From: QHVT01 sp036399015
GTDB taxonomy: Bacteria; Acidobacteriota; Thermoanaerobaculia; Gp7-AA8
NCBI GenBank assembly: GCA_036399015.1
Contig: DASWNW010000086.1
Span: forward strand, 1 to 64,000
DNA length: 64,000 bases
Reading direction: 5' to 3'
In this document: one piece after another, positions 23,767 through 32,881 of the stretch
How the letters are laid out: every line of letters starts with the position of its first letter
How positions within the stretch are numbered: the stretch's first letter is position 1
Notes under the pieces: model-generated
The model's input: the letters and a program-made list of their open reading frames with translations, nothing else
Database searches by the model: none
Told to the model about the DNA's origin: nothing
Program-made: the position numbers and the translations under genes

Positions 23767-24972
23767 TCACCGGACGCGCAGCAGCGAGTCCAGCTCGTCC
23801 GGCCGCGACGAGCGCACCCGCGCGTCCTCGACGGTGATCAACCCATCGCGCACGAGCGTCGCCAGCGAGTCCTCCAGCGAGATCATGCCGGCCCGTTTGC
23901 CGAGGGTGATCTCCGTGGCGAGGTTCTGCAGCTTCTCGGTGCGGATGTGATTGCGCACGGCGTGATTCGCGAGCAGCACCTCCACCGCCACCGCCCGCCC
24001 CTTCCCGTCCGAGCGGGGGATGAGGTGCTGCACGACGATCGCGTTCAGGCTGAGCGCGAGCTGCTGCCGGATCTGCGTCTGCTGCGACGGCGGGAAGACG
24101 TCCACGATCCGGTGGAGGGCCTGCGCCGCGTCGCTGGTGTGCAGCGTCGAGAGGATGAGATGTCCCGTCTCCGCGGCGGTGAGCGCGGTGGCGACGGTCT
24201 CGAGGTCGCGCATCTCGCCGACGTGGATGACGTCGGGATCCTGGCGCAGCGACGCGCGCAGCGCCGCTGCGAACGACGGCGCGTCGCGTCCGACTTCCAC
24301 CTGCTCGATGATCGAGGCGGTGTTGCGGTGCTCGTACTCGATCGGGTCTTCGATGGTGATGATGTGCCGCGCCTCGTTCCGGTTGATCTCTCCGATCAGC
24401 GCGGCGAGGGTGGTCGACTTGCCGGAGCCGGTCGGGCCGCAGACGAGCAGCAGTCCCCGTTGCGGTTTGACGAGCTCCGCGAGCGATGGCGGCAGCCGCA
24501 ACTGCTGGAGCGTCGGCACGTCGGTCGGCAGCGCGCGGATCGAGGCCGCGAGCGTCCCCCGCTGGCGATGCACGTTCACCCGGAAGCGCCAGGCGCGCCG
24601 GTCTTCGTCGGAGGCCGCACGCCCCAGGCGCAGCGAGAAGTCGGCGGCCCCCTCGGCGTCCACCTTCTCCCGCAGCCGCGCCGAGACGAGCGGGGCCAGC
24701 AGTCCGTTGATGTCATCCGTCGAGAAGGCGGCGTCGGTGGTGCGAGCGAGGCGCCCCGCGATCCGGAACACCGGCGGGACGCCGGCCACGAGGAGGAGGT
24801 CGCTCGCCCCCCGCTGCGCCATGTCGATCAGCAGCCCCTCCAGCGCGTTCCCCTCGGGGACGCTCGCCGGCGGCCACGCCGCGGCAGCCCGCGTTTCGTC
24901 GGTAGCCGGCTCCTTGTCGTTGAGCTCCCTTACCAGCGCCTCGAGCTCCGGGTCACGGATCAGCTTCGTCAT
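23767..24972 (-). CDS. PilT/PilU-like secretion ATPase
   Basis: 401 residues. N-terminal PAS-like domain (about 45-160), then a type II/IV secretion RecA-type ATPase: Walker A GPTGSGKST (179-187), Asp box HIITIEDPIEYEH (203-215), Walker B region LRQDPDVIHVGEMRD and His box HLILSTLHT. This is the order of type IV pilus retraction ATPases; the C-terminal AIRNR motif of PilT appears as the variant AVRNHIRTEKLQNL. No other pilus gene is nearby, so it may be a PilU-like or stand-alone copy. Start ATG 24972; a TATAGT -10 lies about 10 bases upstream on the minus strand. Confidence 0.88.
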   Translation of the reverse strand: MTKLIRDPELEALVRELNDKEPATDETRAAAAWPPASVPEGNALEGLLIDMAQRGASDLLLVAGVPPVFRIAGRLARTTDAAFSTDDINGLLAPLVSARLREKVDAEGAADFSLRLGRAASDEDRRAWRFRVNVHRQRGTLAASIRALPTDVPTLQQLRLPPSLAELVKPQRGLLLVCGPTGSGKSTTLAALIGEINRNEARHIITIEDPIEYEHRNTASIIEQVEVGRDAPSFAAALRASLRQDPDVIHVGEMRDLETVATALTAAETGHLILSTLHTSDAAQALHRIVDVFPPSQQTQIRQQLALSLNAIVVQHLIPRSDGKGRAVAVEVLLANHAVRNHIRTEKLQNLATEITLGKRAGMISLEDSLATLVRDGLITVEDARVRSSRPDELDSLLRVR

Positions 24973-25167
24973 CCCATTCACTATACGAATGAAGCATGCC
25001 ATTGGTATCGACTGACCCACCTGGTCATGAATTGATCCGCAATGACGCCCATAAAGGATCGAAATATGATCCATCTCGAAGTGCTTTTCAATGGAATCAA
25101 CAACTTACGCGCTGGCGCGTCCGTTGCCCTTAGCTGGCCTCCGCTAACCAATGAGGAAGGGACTTCA

Positions 25168-27300
25168 ATGAAGAGAACTTTTGTCACGCTGATGGTGCTC
25201 CTGACGGCTGTGGGGGCATTCGCCCAAGAGAGAAACTTCCGGGCGCTCCGCGCGCATGTCGATGAGAACGGCGTCCCGTCGTTCGTCGGCGGCGAGCTTG
25301 GCCGCCTCAGCGGGGGAGACGTCGGCGCTGCCGCCCGTCAGTTCCTTCGCGGCCAGAAAGAGGTCCTCCAGGGCACCGGCACCGAGGACTTCGAGCCGGT
25401 CTCGACCTTCAACGACGACTTCGGTCAGACGCACGTCCGCCTGCAGCAGCGGGTGAACGGCCTCCCGGTCGTCGGCGCCGAGTACATCGTGCACGCCGAC
25501 TCGACCGGCCGCGTCTTCGCGATGAACGGCCGCTTCTCGCCGGACCGCGACCTGCCGCGCCACGCGGAGCTCAACGGCTGGGACGCCATCGAGCGCGCCA
25601 TCGGCCAGGCCGGCATCCAGCAGCCGGCGTACAACGGCATGCCGCGTTTGACGTACGTCGTCAACGAGCGTGGCAACACCTTCCTCGCGTTCGTCGTCGA
25701 GGCTTCCTACGTCAACGACCAGGGCGAGCAGCGCGACCTCGTCTACGCGGACGCCCTCACCGGCGACCTCGTGCTGCGCGACGCGCAGATCCACCGCGCC
25801 CGCAACCGCCGCACGTACAACGGTAACCGCACCACCACGCTGCCGGGCACGCTCGTCCTGCAGGAGACCAGCGGCTCGACGACGGACTCCGCCATCTCGA
25901 CCGCGCACGCCCACGCGGCGAGCTCCTACGACTACTACAGCAGCGTGCACGGCCGCGACTCCTTCAACGGCGCGGGCGCGATCATCTCCACGACCGTCCA
26001 CCACGACGTGAACTACAACAACGCGTTCTGGAACGGCTCGCAGCTCGTCTACGGCGACGGCGACGGCACGACCTTCTCCTCGCTCGGCAACTCGCTCGAC
26101 GTCGGTGCGCACGAGTTCACGCACGCCGTCACCGACTACAGCGCCGACCTGGTCTACGCCAACGAGTCCGGCGCCCTCAACGAGGCCACCTCGGACATCA
26201 TGGCTTCCGCCCTCGAGGCCTGGAAGGACGGCTCCGTCAACACCGACACCTGGAAGATCGGCGAGGACATCTACACCCCCGCCACCGCCGGTGACGCCCT
26301 CCGCTACATGAACGACCCGGCCGCGGGCGGCGACTACGACTACTACCCGACCCGTTACGTCGGTACCGACGACGACGGCGGCGTGCACTGGAACAGCGGC
26401 ATCGCGAACCTCGCGTTCAAGCTGATGGTCACCGGCGGCACGCACCCCCGCAGCAAGACCACGGTCAGCGTCCCGGCGCTCAGCGCCACCGCGCTCACCT
26501 CGATCGACATGGGCGCGAAGATCTGGTATCGCGCGCTCACCGTCTACATGAACTCCTCGACGAATTTCCTCGGCGCCCGCAACGCCACCGCGCAGGCCGC
26601 CACCGACCTGTACGGCGCGACCGCGGCCAACGCCGTGCAGCTCGCGTGGGACGCCGTCGGCGTGCCGCGCCCGGCGCCGACCGTCACGCTCTCCAACGGC
26701 GTGGCCGTCACCGGCATCGGCGCCTCCACCGGCACCTGGAAGCACTACAAGATCGCCGTGCCCTCGGGCCAGTCGAAGCTGGACATCGTGATGTCGGGCG
26801 GCACCGGCGACGGCGACATGTACGTCAAGCGCGGCGCGCAGCCGACCTCGTCGAGCTACGACTACCGTCCGTACCTCAGCGGCAACGCCGAGAGCGTCGC
26901 CGTCACCAACCCGGTCGCGGGCGACTGGTACATCAGCATCTACGCCTACTCGACCTTCGCCAGCGTCACCCTGAAGGCGACCTACACCGGCACCGTCACG
27001 CCGCCGGCCTGCACGAGCGTCACCAGCTCGCTCTCCGGCAGCGGCGCGAACTACTACACCGCGCAATACACGTCGAGCATCAGCGGCTCGCACACCGGAA
27101 AGCTGACCGGCCCCTCCGGCACCGACTTCGACCTGTACCTGCAGAAGTGGAACGGCTCGTCGTGGGCCATCGTGGGACGCGGTGAGACGTCCACCTCGAC
27201 CGAGAACGTGACCTACAGCGGCACGTCCGGCCAGTACCGGTGGCGCGTCTACTCGTACAGCGGCAGCGGTTCGTTCACGCTCTGCACGACCAAGCCGTAA
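25168..27300 (+). CDS. Secreted M4 (thermolysin-like) metalloprotease with C-terminal PPC domains
   Basis: 710 residues from ATG 25168 (AGGAAGGG upstream; the longer frame from 25042 is untranslated leader). Signal peptide (LMVLLTAVGAFAQ), FTP/PepSY propeptide to about residue 215, then the M4 catalytic domain with zinc motif HEFTH (315-319) and third ligand in NESGALNEATSD (Glu339), and catalytic His in GVHWNSGIAN. After about residue 500 there are two PPC-type beta domains (SGQSKLDIVMSGGTGDGDMYV; SGTDFDLYLQKWNG), which are normally removed after export. A complete, probably active extracellular protease. Confidence 0.93.
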   Translation: MKRTFVTLMVLLTAVGAFAQERNFRALRAHVDENGVPSFVGGELGRLSGGDVGAAARQFLRGQKEVLQGTGTEDFEPVSTFNDDFGQTHVRLQQRVNGLPVVGAEYIVHADSTGRVFAMNGRFSPDRDLPRHAELNGWDAIERAIGQAGIQQPAYNGMPRLTYVVNERGNTFLAFVVEASYVNDQGEQRDLVYADALTGDLVLRDAQIHRARNRRTYNGNRTTTLPGTLVLQETSGSTTDSAISTAHAHAASSYDYYSSVHGRDSFNGAGAIISTTVHHDVNYNNAFWNGSQLVYGDGDGTTFSSLGNSLDVGAHEFTHAVTDYSADLVYANESGALNEATSDIMASALEAWKDGSVNTDTWKIGEDIYTPATAGDALRYMNDPAAGGDYDYYPTRYVGTDDDGGVHWNSGIANLAFKLMVTGGTHPRSKTTVSVPALSATALTSIDMGAKIWYRALTVYMNSSTNFLGARNATAQAATDLYGATAANAVQLAWDAVGVPRPAPTVTLSNGVAVTGIGASTGTWKHYKIAVPSGQSKLDIVMSGGTGDGDMYVKRGAQPTSSSYDYRPYLSGNAESVAVTNPVAGDWYISIYAYSTFASVTLKATYTGTVTPPACTSVTSSLSGSGANYYTAQYTSSISGSHTGKLTGPSGTDFDLYLQKWNGSSWAIVGRGETSTSTENVTYSGTSGQYRWRVYSYSGSGSFTLCTTKP

Positions 27301-27315
27301 TCAGTCTCTGAGGTT

Positions 27316-27354
27316 TCTCTGGAGGGACGGGCGTTCAGCCCGTCCCTTTTCTTT
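27316..27354 (+). terminator. Terminator built from a palindromic element (copy 3)
   Basis: CTCTGGAG lead-in, then GGGACGGGC (27324-27332), loop GTTCA, GCCCGTCCC (27338-27346), then a T-rich tract (TTTTCTTTTTG). It serves as a factor-independent terminator right after the M4 protease stop codon. Confidence 0.85.
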
Positions 27355-27418
27355 TTGTTCACACCTCGCGGTTTCGTCCCGGACGGCGGTGCGCTCCAAC
27401 AAACCAAAGGAGACACCC

Positions 27419-28186
27419 ATGTTCGAGACATCGGTCGTACAGGTCCGCGCGCAGTCCGGCGCCAGACTGAGCCTGCTGTCGGTTTCCGTCATCGCCCACA
27501 GCGCGGTCGTCATCGGCGCCATCGCGATGAGCATCGCATCCACCGAGTTCCCGACGAACGCGCCGAAGGCGTTCGAGCTGGCGCCGGTGTTCCGCATGCC
27601 GCCGCCGTTGGGCACGCTCGGCGGCAGCAGCCGTCCGCCCGAGCCGAAGCCGCCGCAGCCGCAGCAGAAGCAGCCCGCCGCGCCGGTACAGCCGAATGAG
27701 GTGACCGCACCGCAGACGGTCCCCGACACGATCCAGAACGCGAAGCCGGCAGCGTCGGCGTTGCCGTCGTCGACGCCAGGCACTGGCGACTCATCCGTGG
27801 TGTCGAACGGACCCGGCGTGCCGTGGGGCACGAAGGGCGCGACGGGCGACCTCGACGCCCCTCCCGGACCTCTCGCGACGGCTGAGCCGGAGCCGGAGAA
27901 GATCTACGAGGTGCACGAGGTCAAGGCGCCGGTGCCGCTCTACAAGCCCGACCCGCAGTACCCGCCGCACCTGGTCCGCACGCGGATGCCGGCGACGGTG
28001 GTGGTGCGCTGCATCATCGACAAGAACGGCCACGTCCGCGACCCGCGCCTCGTCCAGTCCGGCCTCCCGCCGTTCAACAAGGCAGTGCTCGACGTGATCT
28101 CGACCTGGCGCTACACGCCCGGCTCGCGGAACGGGGTGGCGGTGGAGACGTACCTCGACGTGACGGTGAGATTCGGGGTGAATTGA
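27419..28186 (+). CDS. tonB: TonB family energy-transducing protein
   Basis: 255 residues from ATG 27419 with AAAGGAG upstream. One N-terminal membrane helix (LSLLSVSVIAHSAVVIGAIAMSIA, about 21-44), a long Pro-rich periplasmic linker (about 60-160), and a TonB C-terminal domain (residues 170-255) with the YPPHLVRTRMPATVVVRCIIDKNGHVRDPRLVQ and FNKAVLDVISTWRYTPG blocks. Such proteins pass proton-motive force from ExbB/ExbD to outer-membrane receptors. No exbBD next to it; an ExbD-like gene is at 51.5 kb. Confidence 0.9.
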   Translation: MFETSVVQVRAQSGARLSLLSVSVIAHSAVVIGAIAMSIASTEFPTNAPKAFELAPVFRMPPPLGTLGGSSRPPEPKPPQPQQKQPAAPVQPNEVTAPQTVPDTIQNAKPAASALPSSTPGTGDSSVVSNGPGVPWGTKGATGDLDAPPGPLATAEPEPEKIYEVHEVKAPVPLYKPDPQYPPHLVRTRMPATVVVRCIIDKNGHVRDPRLVQSGLPPFNKAVLDVISTWRYTPGSRNGVAVETYLDVTVRFGVN

Positions 28187-28190
28187 GCGA

Positions 28191-28286
28191 GGCGGTTCCT
28201 CGGAGTTCCTCGGCAGTTCCTCGGGTTCCTCAGCCGACCTCCCCCGAGGAACCCCGAGGAACCCCGAGGAACCCCGAGGAACCCTT
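28191..28286. repeat. Inverted array of GAGGAAC-type words
   Basis: Left arm 28191-28236 repeats GTTCCTCGG; right arm 28238-28286 repeats CCGAGGAACC four times. It separates the tonB stop codon from the SWIB gene and ends in TTTT, so it could work as an imperfect terminator or leader structure. Confidence 0.8.
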
Positions 28287-28315
28287 TTGGCGTGCCCGGT
28301 GCAACCTCCCGAAGC

Positions 28316-28639
28316 ATGCCGATACAAGGAAAAAAAGAAAGCAAACAACGAGCGATCAAGGGCGTCCAGACGTCCGGGAACACCACCGGACGCGGCGCCC
28401 TTGGCGCTCTCGTCACTCCCAGTCCCGAGCTCGCCCACATCGTCGGCTCCTCGCCGCTCACCCGCGGCGACGCCATGAAGCGCCTCTGGGATTACATCAA
28501 GAAGCACAACCTGCAGGACCCGGCGAACAAGCGGCGGATCATCGCCGACGACAACCTGCGGCCGATCTTCGAGAACAACGACTCGCTGAGCATGTTCGAG
28601 ATGACGGCGTACGTGTCGCGGCACCTGCACAAGCAGTAG
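28316..28639 (+). CDS. SWIB/MDM2 domain protein
   Basis: 107 residues. A basic N-terminal tail (MPIQGKKESKQRAIKG) precedes a complete SWIB domain (about 40-105: LAHIVGSSPLTRGDAMKRLWDYIKKHNL, NKRRIIADDNLRPIF, SLSMFEMTAYVSRHL). SWIB domains belong mostly to eukaryotic chromatin remodellers and chlamydial proteins, and small stand-alone copies exist in several bacterial phyla, where they are thought to bind DNA or condense the nucleoid. Role here unknown. Preceded by the inverted repeat array. Confidence 0.88.
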   Translation: MPIQGKKESKQRAIKGVQTSGNTTGRGALGALVTPSPELAHIVGSSPLTRGDAMKRLWDYIKKHNLQDPANKRRIIADDNLRPIFENNDSLSMFEMTAYVSRHLHKQ

Positions 28640-28642
28640 GTC

Positions 28643-29569
28643 TCACGCCTCCGGCGCGACCTCATCGGCCGCCACGGTGCGCTTCGCGAGCGACGTCACG
28701 TAGACGACGCCGACCACGCCACCGATCGTCAGCACCGCCCCCAGCGCGGCGGTTGCGCTGATGGTCTCCCCGATGAGCGTCGCGCCGAGGGCCATGGAGA
28801 CGACCACCGCAAGCTGCGAAATCACCCCGACCGTCATCGCGTCGACCCACCGCAGGCTGAACGTCAGCAGGAGTTGCGCGCCGATGGCGAACAGCGACGT
28901 CGCGGCGAGGTAGAACCACTCCGCCGCGGTCGGGTTCTTCCACGTCGCCACCGCCAGCGGCGCGGTGAGGAGCGTGCCGAAGAGGCAGAAGCTCGTGTAG
29001 ACGGCCCAGGAGTTCTCCCCCTTGCGCGCGGCGCGCATCGCCGTTACCGCGGCGCCGGAGAGGATGCCGGAGCAGAGGCCGACCAGCTCCCATATCCCGA
29101 AGCCGAGCACGTCGCCGGGACGGGCGTTCGCCCGCACGACCAGGTAGACGCCCGCGAGCGCGACCGGCATCGGGATCAGCACCTTGCTGCTGATGCGCTC
29201 CCGCAGGAAGAGCACCGACAGGATGCCACTGAACAGCGGTGAGGTGTAGTTGAGGAGCGTGGCCACGCCGACGCTGATCTTCTCGATGGCGATGAAGTAG
29301 CAGAGCACCGCGCTGCCCCCGAAGAGCCCGCGGTAGAAGAGGAGGTCGAGCCGCTTGAAGGTGAACGCGCTGGCGCGGAACCGCGGCACCAGCAGCGCGG
29401 GGAGGAGGCCGGTGACGAAGCGGATCAGCGCGACTTCGGACCCCGAGAGGCCGCGCGAGGCCAGCTTGGCGGCGAACGCCATCCCGCCGAACAGCAGCGC
29501 CGACGCGGTCATGAGCAGGAGCGCCCGCTGCGTGTCGCGCGCCGCCGGCGAGGGGTCTGATATCGTCAC
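28643..29569 (-). CDS. EamA/DMT family transporter
   Basis: 308 residues with ten membrane helices in two EamA repeats (ALLLMTASALLFGGMAFAAKL and GICSGILSGAAVTAMRAARKG start each half). Start GTG 29569 is taken because the first helix begins about 15 residues later and upstream sequence belongs to the divergent acetyltransferase promoter. Such carriers export or import small metabolites; the substrate cannot be predicted. Confidence 0.85.
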   Translation of the reverse strand: MTISDPSPAARDTQRALLLMTASALLFGGMAFAAKLASRGLSGSEVALIRFVTGLLPALLVPRFRASAFTFKRLDLLFYRGLFGGSAVLCYFIAIEKISVGVATLLNYTSPLFSGILSVLFLRERISSKVLIPMPVALAGVYLVVRANARPGDVLGFGIWELVGLCSGILSGAAVTAMRAARKGENSWAVYTSFCLFGTLLTAPLAVATWKNPTAAEWFYLAATSLFAIGAQLLLTFSLRWVDAMTVGVISQLAVVVSMALGATLIGETISATAALGAVLTIGGVVGVVYVTSLAKRTVAADEVAPEA

Positions 29570-29585
29570 CGCGCGGAGAATATCA

Positions 29586-30041
29586 ATGAGCGATTTTGAA
29601 TACCGCGAGGCGACTTCCGACGACGCCGGCGCGATCGTCGAGTTCCAGCTCGCCATGGCACGCGAGACCGAGGAGCTGGAGCTCGACCGCGACACCCTCA
29701 GCCGCGGAGTCGCCGCCGTTTTCGCGAACGCCGCGCTGGGCCGCTACTTCGTCGCCACCGAGGAGGAGGACGTGATCGCCTCCCTCATGGTCACGTACGA
29801 ATGGAGCGACTGGCGCAACGGCATGGTCTGGTGGATCCAGAGCGTCTACGTCGTCCCCACCTTCCGCCGCCGCGGCGTCTACGCGGGCCTCTACCGCCAC
29901 GTGCGCGCCTTCGTCGAAGCCGACGCCGCCATCCGCGGCATCCGCCTGTACGTCGACGAGCGGAACAAGGCGGCACAGGAGGTTTACGCGAGGCTGGGGA
30001 TGAATGGGGAACACTACCGGGTGTTTGAGTGGATGAAATGA
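29586..30041 (+). CDS. GNAT family N-acetyltransferase
   Basis: 151 residues forming one acetyltransferase domain: YREATSDDAGAIVEFQ at the start, VYVVPTFRRRGVYAGLYRHV as the acetyl-CoA pyrophosphate loop (V-x-x-x-x-R-x-x-G), and LYVDERNKAAQEVYARLGM at the end. Substrate unknown. ATG 29586 lies 16 bases from the divergent EamA start. Confidence 0.88.
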   Translation: MSDFEYREATSDDAGAIVEFQLAMARETEELELDRDTLSRGVAAVFANAALGRYFVATEEEDVIASLMVTYEWSDWRNGMVWWIQSVYVVPTFRRRGVYAGLYRHVRAFVEADAAIRGIRLYVDERNKAAQEVYARLGMNGEHYRVFEWMK

Positions 30042-30138
30042 CGGAATGAAGAATTTCGAATGAAGAATGAAGAGGTTGTTCACGGCCGCCGGCTGGACTT
30101 TATTCTTCATTCTTCATTCGAACCTCTTCATTCGATTG
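30042..30138. repeat. Inverted array of GAATGAAGA words
   Basis: Left arm 30042-30077 repeats GAATGAAGA; right arm 30099-30138 repeats TCTTCATTC. A/T-rich in strong contrast to the surrounding GC-rich DNA. It lies 7 bases before the M16 peptidase ATG. Confidence 0.8.
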
Positions 30139-30145
30139 GAGCCAC

Positions 30146-32881
30146 ATGCGACGAGCCGTCACCCTCGCGATCCTCCTCCTCTCCCTCTCCCTCCACGCCC
30201 TCCCTCCAAACGTCGAAAAGATCGACTCCTTCCGCGGCATCGACCAGTACCGCCTCAAGTCCAACGACATGACCATCCTGCTGGTGCCGAACCACGCCAG
30301 CCCGGTCGTCACGTTCATGGTGGTCTACCACGTCGGCTCGCGGAACGAGGCGCCGGGGAACACCGGCTCGGCGCACCTGCTCGAGCACATGATCTTCAAC
30401 AAGTCGACCGAGAACTTCGGCCGCGCCAAGGGCCACAAGACGTTTCAGGAAGTGCTCTATGAGGCGGGCGCCGACTATTCGTCGACGAACATGACCACCT
30501 GGAACGACCGGATGAACGGCTACTCCACGCTGCCGTCCGACAAGCTGGAGCTGGCCATGAAGATCGAGGCCGACCGGCTCGGCCGCGGCCTCATCCTCGA
30601 CAGCGAGCGGCAGTCGGAGATGTCGGTCGTCCGCAACGAGTACGAGATCGGCGAGAACGACCCGTCGAACGCGCTCTGGAAGAACGTCATCGCCACGGCC
30701 ATCCAGGCGCACCCCTATCACTGGGACACGATCGGCTACCGCTCCGACATCGAGGGCGTGACGACCGAGAAGCTGCGCGAGCACTACAAGACGTTCTTCT
30801 GGCCCGACAACGCGGAGGCCATCCTGGTCGGCGACTTCGACACGGAGCAGGCGCTGGCGATGTTCGACCGCGAGTTCGGCGCCTTCAAGAAGAGCGACAA
30901 GCCGATCCCGCAGGTGATCACCGTCGAGCCGCCGCAGGAAGGGGAGCGCCGCGTCGTCGTGCAGCGCCCCGGCACGGTCGGCATCGTGCAGATCGGCTAC
31001 ATGCGTCCCGGCGCGCTCGATCCCGACTTCATCGTCCTCGACGTGCTCAGCTCCATCCTCGGCGACGGCGTGAACTCGCGCCTCTACCGTGCGCTCGTCG
31101 AGAAGCAGCTCGCCACCAGCGTCAGCTCGCACAACTTCACGCTCCGCGATCCCTACCCGCTGATGATCGAGGCGAACCTCGCCGCCGGAAAGGCCCACAC
31201 CGACGTGGAGCAGGGCATCAAGGCCGCGGTCGCCGAGGTCGTCGCCAAAGGGGTGACGGACGAAGAGGTGAAACGCGCGCAGCAGCAGATCGAGGTCGCC
31301 GTCATCCGCAGCCGCGACGGCACCTTCAACTACGCCTCCAACCTCGGCGAGTCGGTGGCGTCGACGAACTGGAAGTGGTTCCTGACCTACGTCGACAACG
31401 TCAAGGCCGTGACCGCCGCGGATGTGAAGCGCGTCGCGTCGGCCTACCTGACGCCGGAGCGGGCGACCGTCGGCTGGTTCGTCCCGGGGACCGCCGTGAA
31501 GCCCGTCCCCTCTGGAGCGACGGCCTCTCAGGCCGTCGCCGCGAAGACGGAGAGCCGGGCTGAGAGCCCGGCCGTGCAGAGAGAGACCAAACCCGCCGCC
31601 GGCTCCTTCGCCCAGCGCACCACCCGCCGCGTCCTCCCGAACGGCATCATCGTCGACGTCGTCGAGAACCACGCCGTCCCCACCGTCGCCATCCGCGCCC
31701 TCGCGTTCGCGGGCGACATCGCCGCGCCTGCCGGGAAGCCGGCCGTCCCCGCGCTCACCGCGAAGATGCTCGCCCGCGGTACGAAGTCGCGCACGAAGGA
31801 GCAGATCGGCAAGCTGCTCGACGACGTCGGCGCGACCCGCTCCTACGCGACTAACCTCACCGAGGCGCTGGTGAGCGCGAACGGGATGTCGCGCGACCTG
31901 CCGCTGCTGCTGGAAGTCCTCGGCGACGAATTGAAGAACCCCGCCTTCACGGCCGAGGAGCTGGAGAAGGCGAAGAACGAGCTCGAGAACGACTACCTGC
32001 GCGCCGACGATCAGACCAGCGCCCGCGCGATGCAGCGCCTCAGCCAGCTCGTCTACCGTGAGAACCATCCGTACTACGCCTTCGGCCGGGCGAAGCTCGT
32101 CGAGAGCGCGAAAGCGGCGACCGCGGACGACCTCCGCGGCTTCCATCGCGCCCGCTACGCCGGCGCGGGGCTGATCGTGGCCATCGTCGGCGACGTCGAC
32201 ACCGCGAAGACGCTGGCGCTGGTCGAGAAGCAGCTCGGCGGCCTGCCGAAAGGGGAGCGGATCTCGTTCGCGCAGCTCCCACGCACCACTCCCGCCGCGA
32301 AGGGCGTGCGCGAGGCGGTGACGATGCCCGGCAAGGCGAACATGAACATCGTCATGGGCACCGCCTCCGGTCTCCGCCGCAACGATCCCGACTACGAGGC
32401 CGCGCTCATCGCCAACGCCGCGCTCGGGCAGACGGCGCTCTCGTCACGCATCGGCCGCCGCGTGCGCGACACCGAGGGCTTGTCGTACAACCTCGCGTCG
32501 CGCTTCTGGAACAGCGACGTGCTCGACGGCGTCTGGTGGGTGAACGTCAACGTCGCGCCGCAGAACCTCGAGAAGGCGATGAAGTCGACCTACGAGGAGA
32601 TCGTGAAGTTCGGCCGCGAGGGGGTCACCGACGAAGAGGTGGCGGCGCAGAAGAGCTTCTTCGCCGGCAACTACAAGGTCGGCCTCGGCTCGAACGCCGG
32701 CGTCGCCACGGCCCTCGTGACGGCGGAGAAGTTCGGCTTCGGCCCCCGCTACCTCGACGAGTTTCCCGCGCGCATCAACGCCGTGACGAAGGACCAGGTG
32801 AACGCCGCCATGCGCAAGTACCTCTTCCCCGACCGGCTGCACGTGATCGTGGCGGGAGATCTGGAGAAGGTGCCTGATTAG
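30146..32881 (+). CDS. M16 peptidase, two-half fused type
   Basis: 911 residues with a signal peptide (LAILLLSLSLHALP). The first half has the inverted zinc motif HLLEH (77-81) with downstream Glu in VVRNEYEIGEND, so it should be the active half. The second half (from about residue 490, TTRRVLPNGIIVDVVENHAVP) has the M16 fold but no HxxEH, as in PqqL/pitrilysin-like pairs where it only shapes the chamber. The linker (about residues 455-480) is encoded by two palindromic elements inserted in frame. It acts as a periplasmic oligopeptidase. Confidence 0.92.
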   Translation: MRRAVTLAILLLSLSLHALPPNVEKIDSFRGIDQYRLKSNDMTILLVPNHASPVVTFMVVYHVGSRNEAPGNTGSAHLLEHMIFNKSTENFGRAKGHKTFQEVLYEAGADYSSTNMTTWNDRMNGYSTLPSDKLELAMKIEADRLGRGLILDSERQSEMSVVRNEYEIGENDPSNALWKNVIATAIQAHPYHWDTIGYRSDIEGVTTEKLREHYKTFFWPDNAEAILVGDFDTEQALAMFDREFGAFKKSDKPIPQVITVEPPQEGERRVVVQRPGTVGIVQIGYMRPGALDPDFIVLDVLSSILGDGVNSRLYRALVEKQLATSVSSHNFTLRDPYPLMIEANLAAGKAHTDVEQGIKAAVAEVVAKGVTDEEVKRAQQQIEVAVIRSRDGTFNYASNLGESVASTNWKWFLTYVDNVKAVTAADVKRVASAYLTPERATVGWFVPGTAVKPVPSGATASQAVAAKTESRAESPAVQRETKPAAGSFAQRTTRRVLPNGIIVDVVENHAVPTVAIRALAFAGDIAAPAGKPAVPALTAKMLARGTKSRTKEQIGKLLDDVGATRSYATNLTEALVSANGMSRDLPLLLEVLGDELKNPAFTAEELEKAKNELENDYLRADDQTSARAMQRLSQLVYRENHPYYAFGRAKLVESAKAATADDLRGFHRARYAGAGLIVAIVGDVDTAKTLALVEKQLGGLPKGERISFAQLPRTTPAAKGVREAVTMPGKANMNIVMGTASGLRRNDPDYEAALIANAALGQTALSSRIGRRVRDTEGLSYNLASRFWNSDVLDGVWWVNVNVAPQNLEKAMKSTYEEIVKFGREGVTDEEVAAQKSFFAGNYKVGLGSNAGVATALVTAEKFGFGPRYLDEFPARINAVTKDQVNAAMRKYLFPDRLHVIVAGDLEKVPD
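31510..31590. repeat. Two palindromic elements in opposite orientation, inside the M16 gene (copies 4 and 5)
   Basis: Plus-orientation copy: CTCTGGAG lead-in, arms CGACGGCCT (31518-31526) and AGGCCGTCG (31530-31538), loop CTC. Minus-orientation copy: arms GCCGGGCT (31554-31561) and AGCCCGGC (31565-31572), loop GAG, followed by CAGAGAGAGACC. Together they encode the linker between the two M16 halves without breaking the frame. Confidence 0.85.

Noticed and set aside
25165..27093. 642-residue minus-strand frame opposite the M4 protease
   Set aside because: Val/Arg/Gly-rich antisense shadow; the plus strand has the HEFTH and NESGALNEATSD motifs.
28191..28286. CRISPR-like array at the GAGGAAC repeats
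   Set aside because: The repeat words are only 7-10 bases and are packed without spacers; arms are inverted copies of each other.
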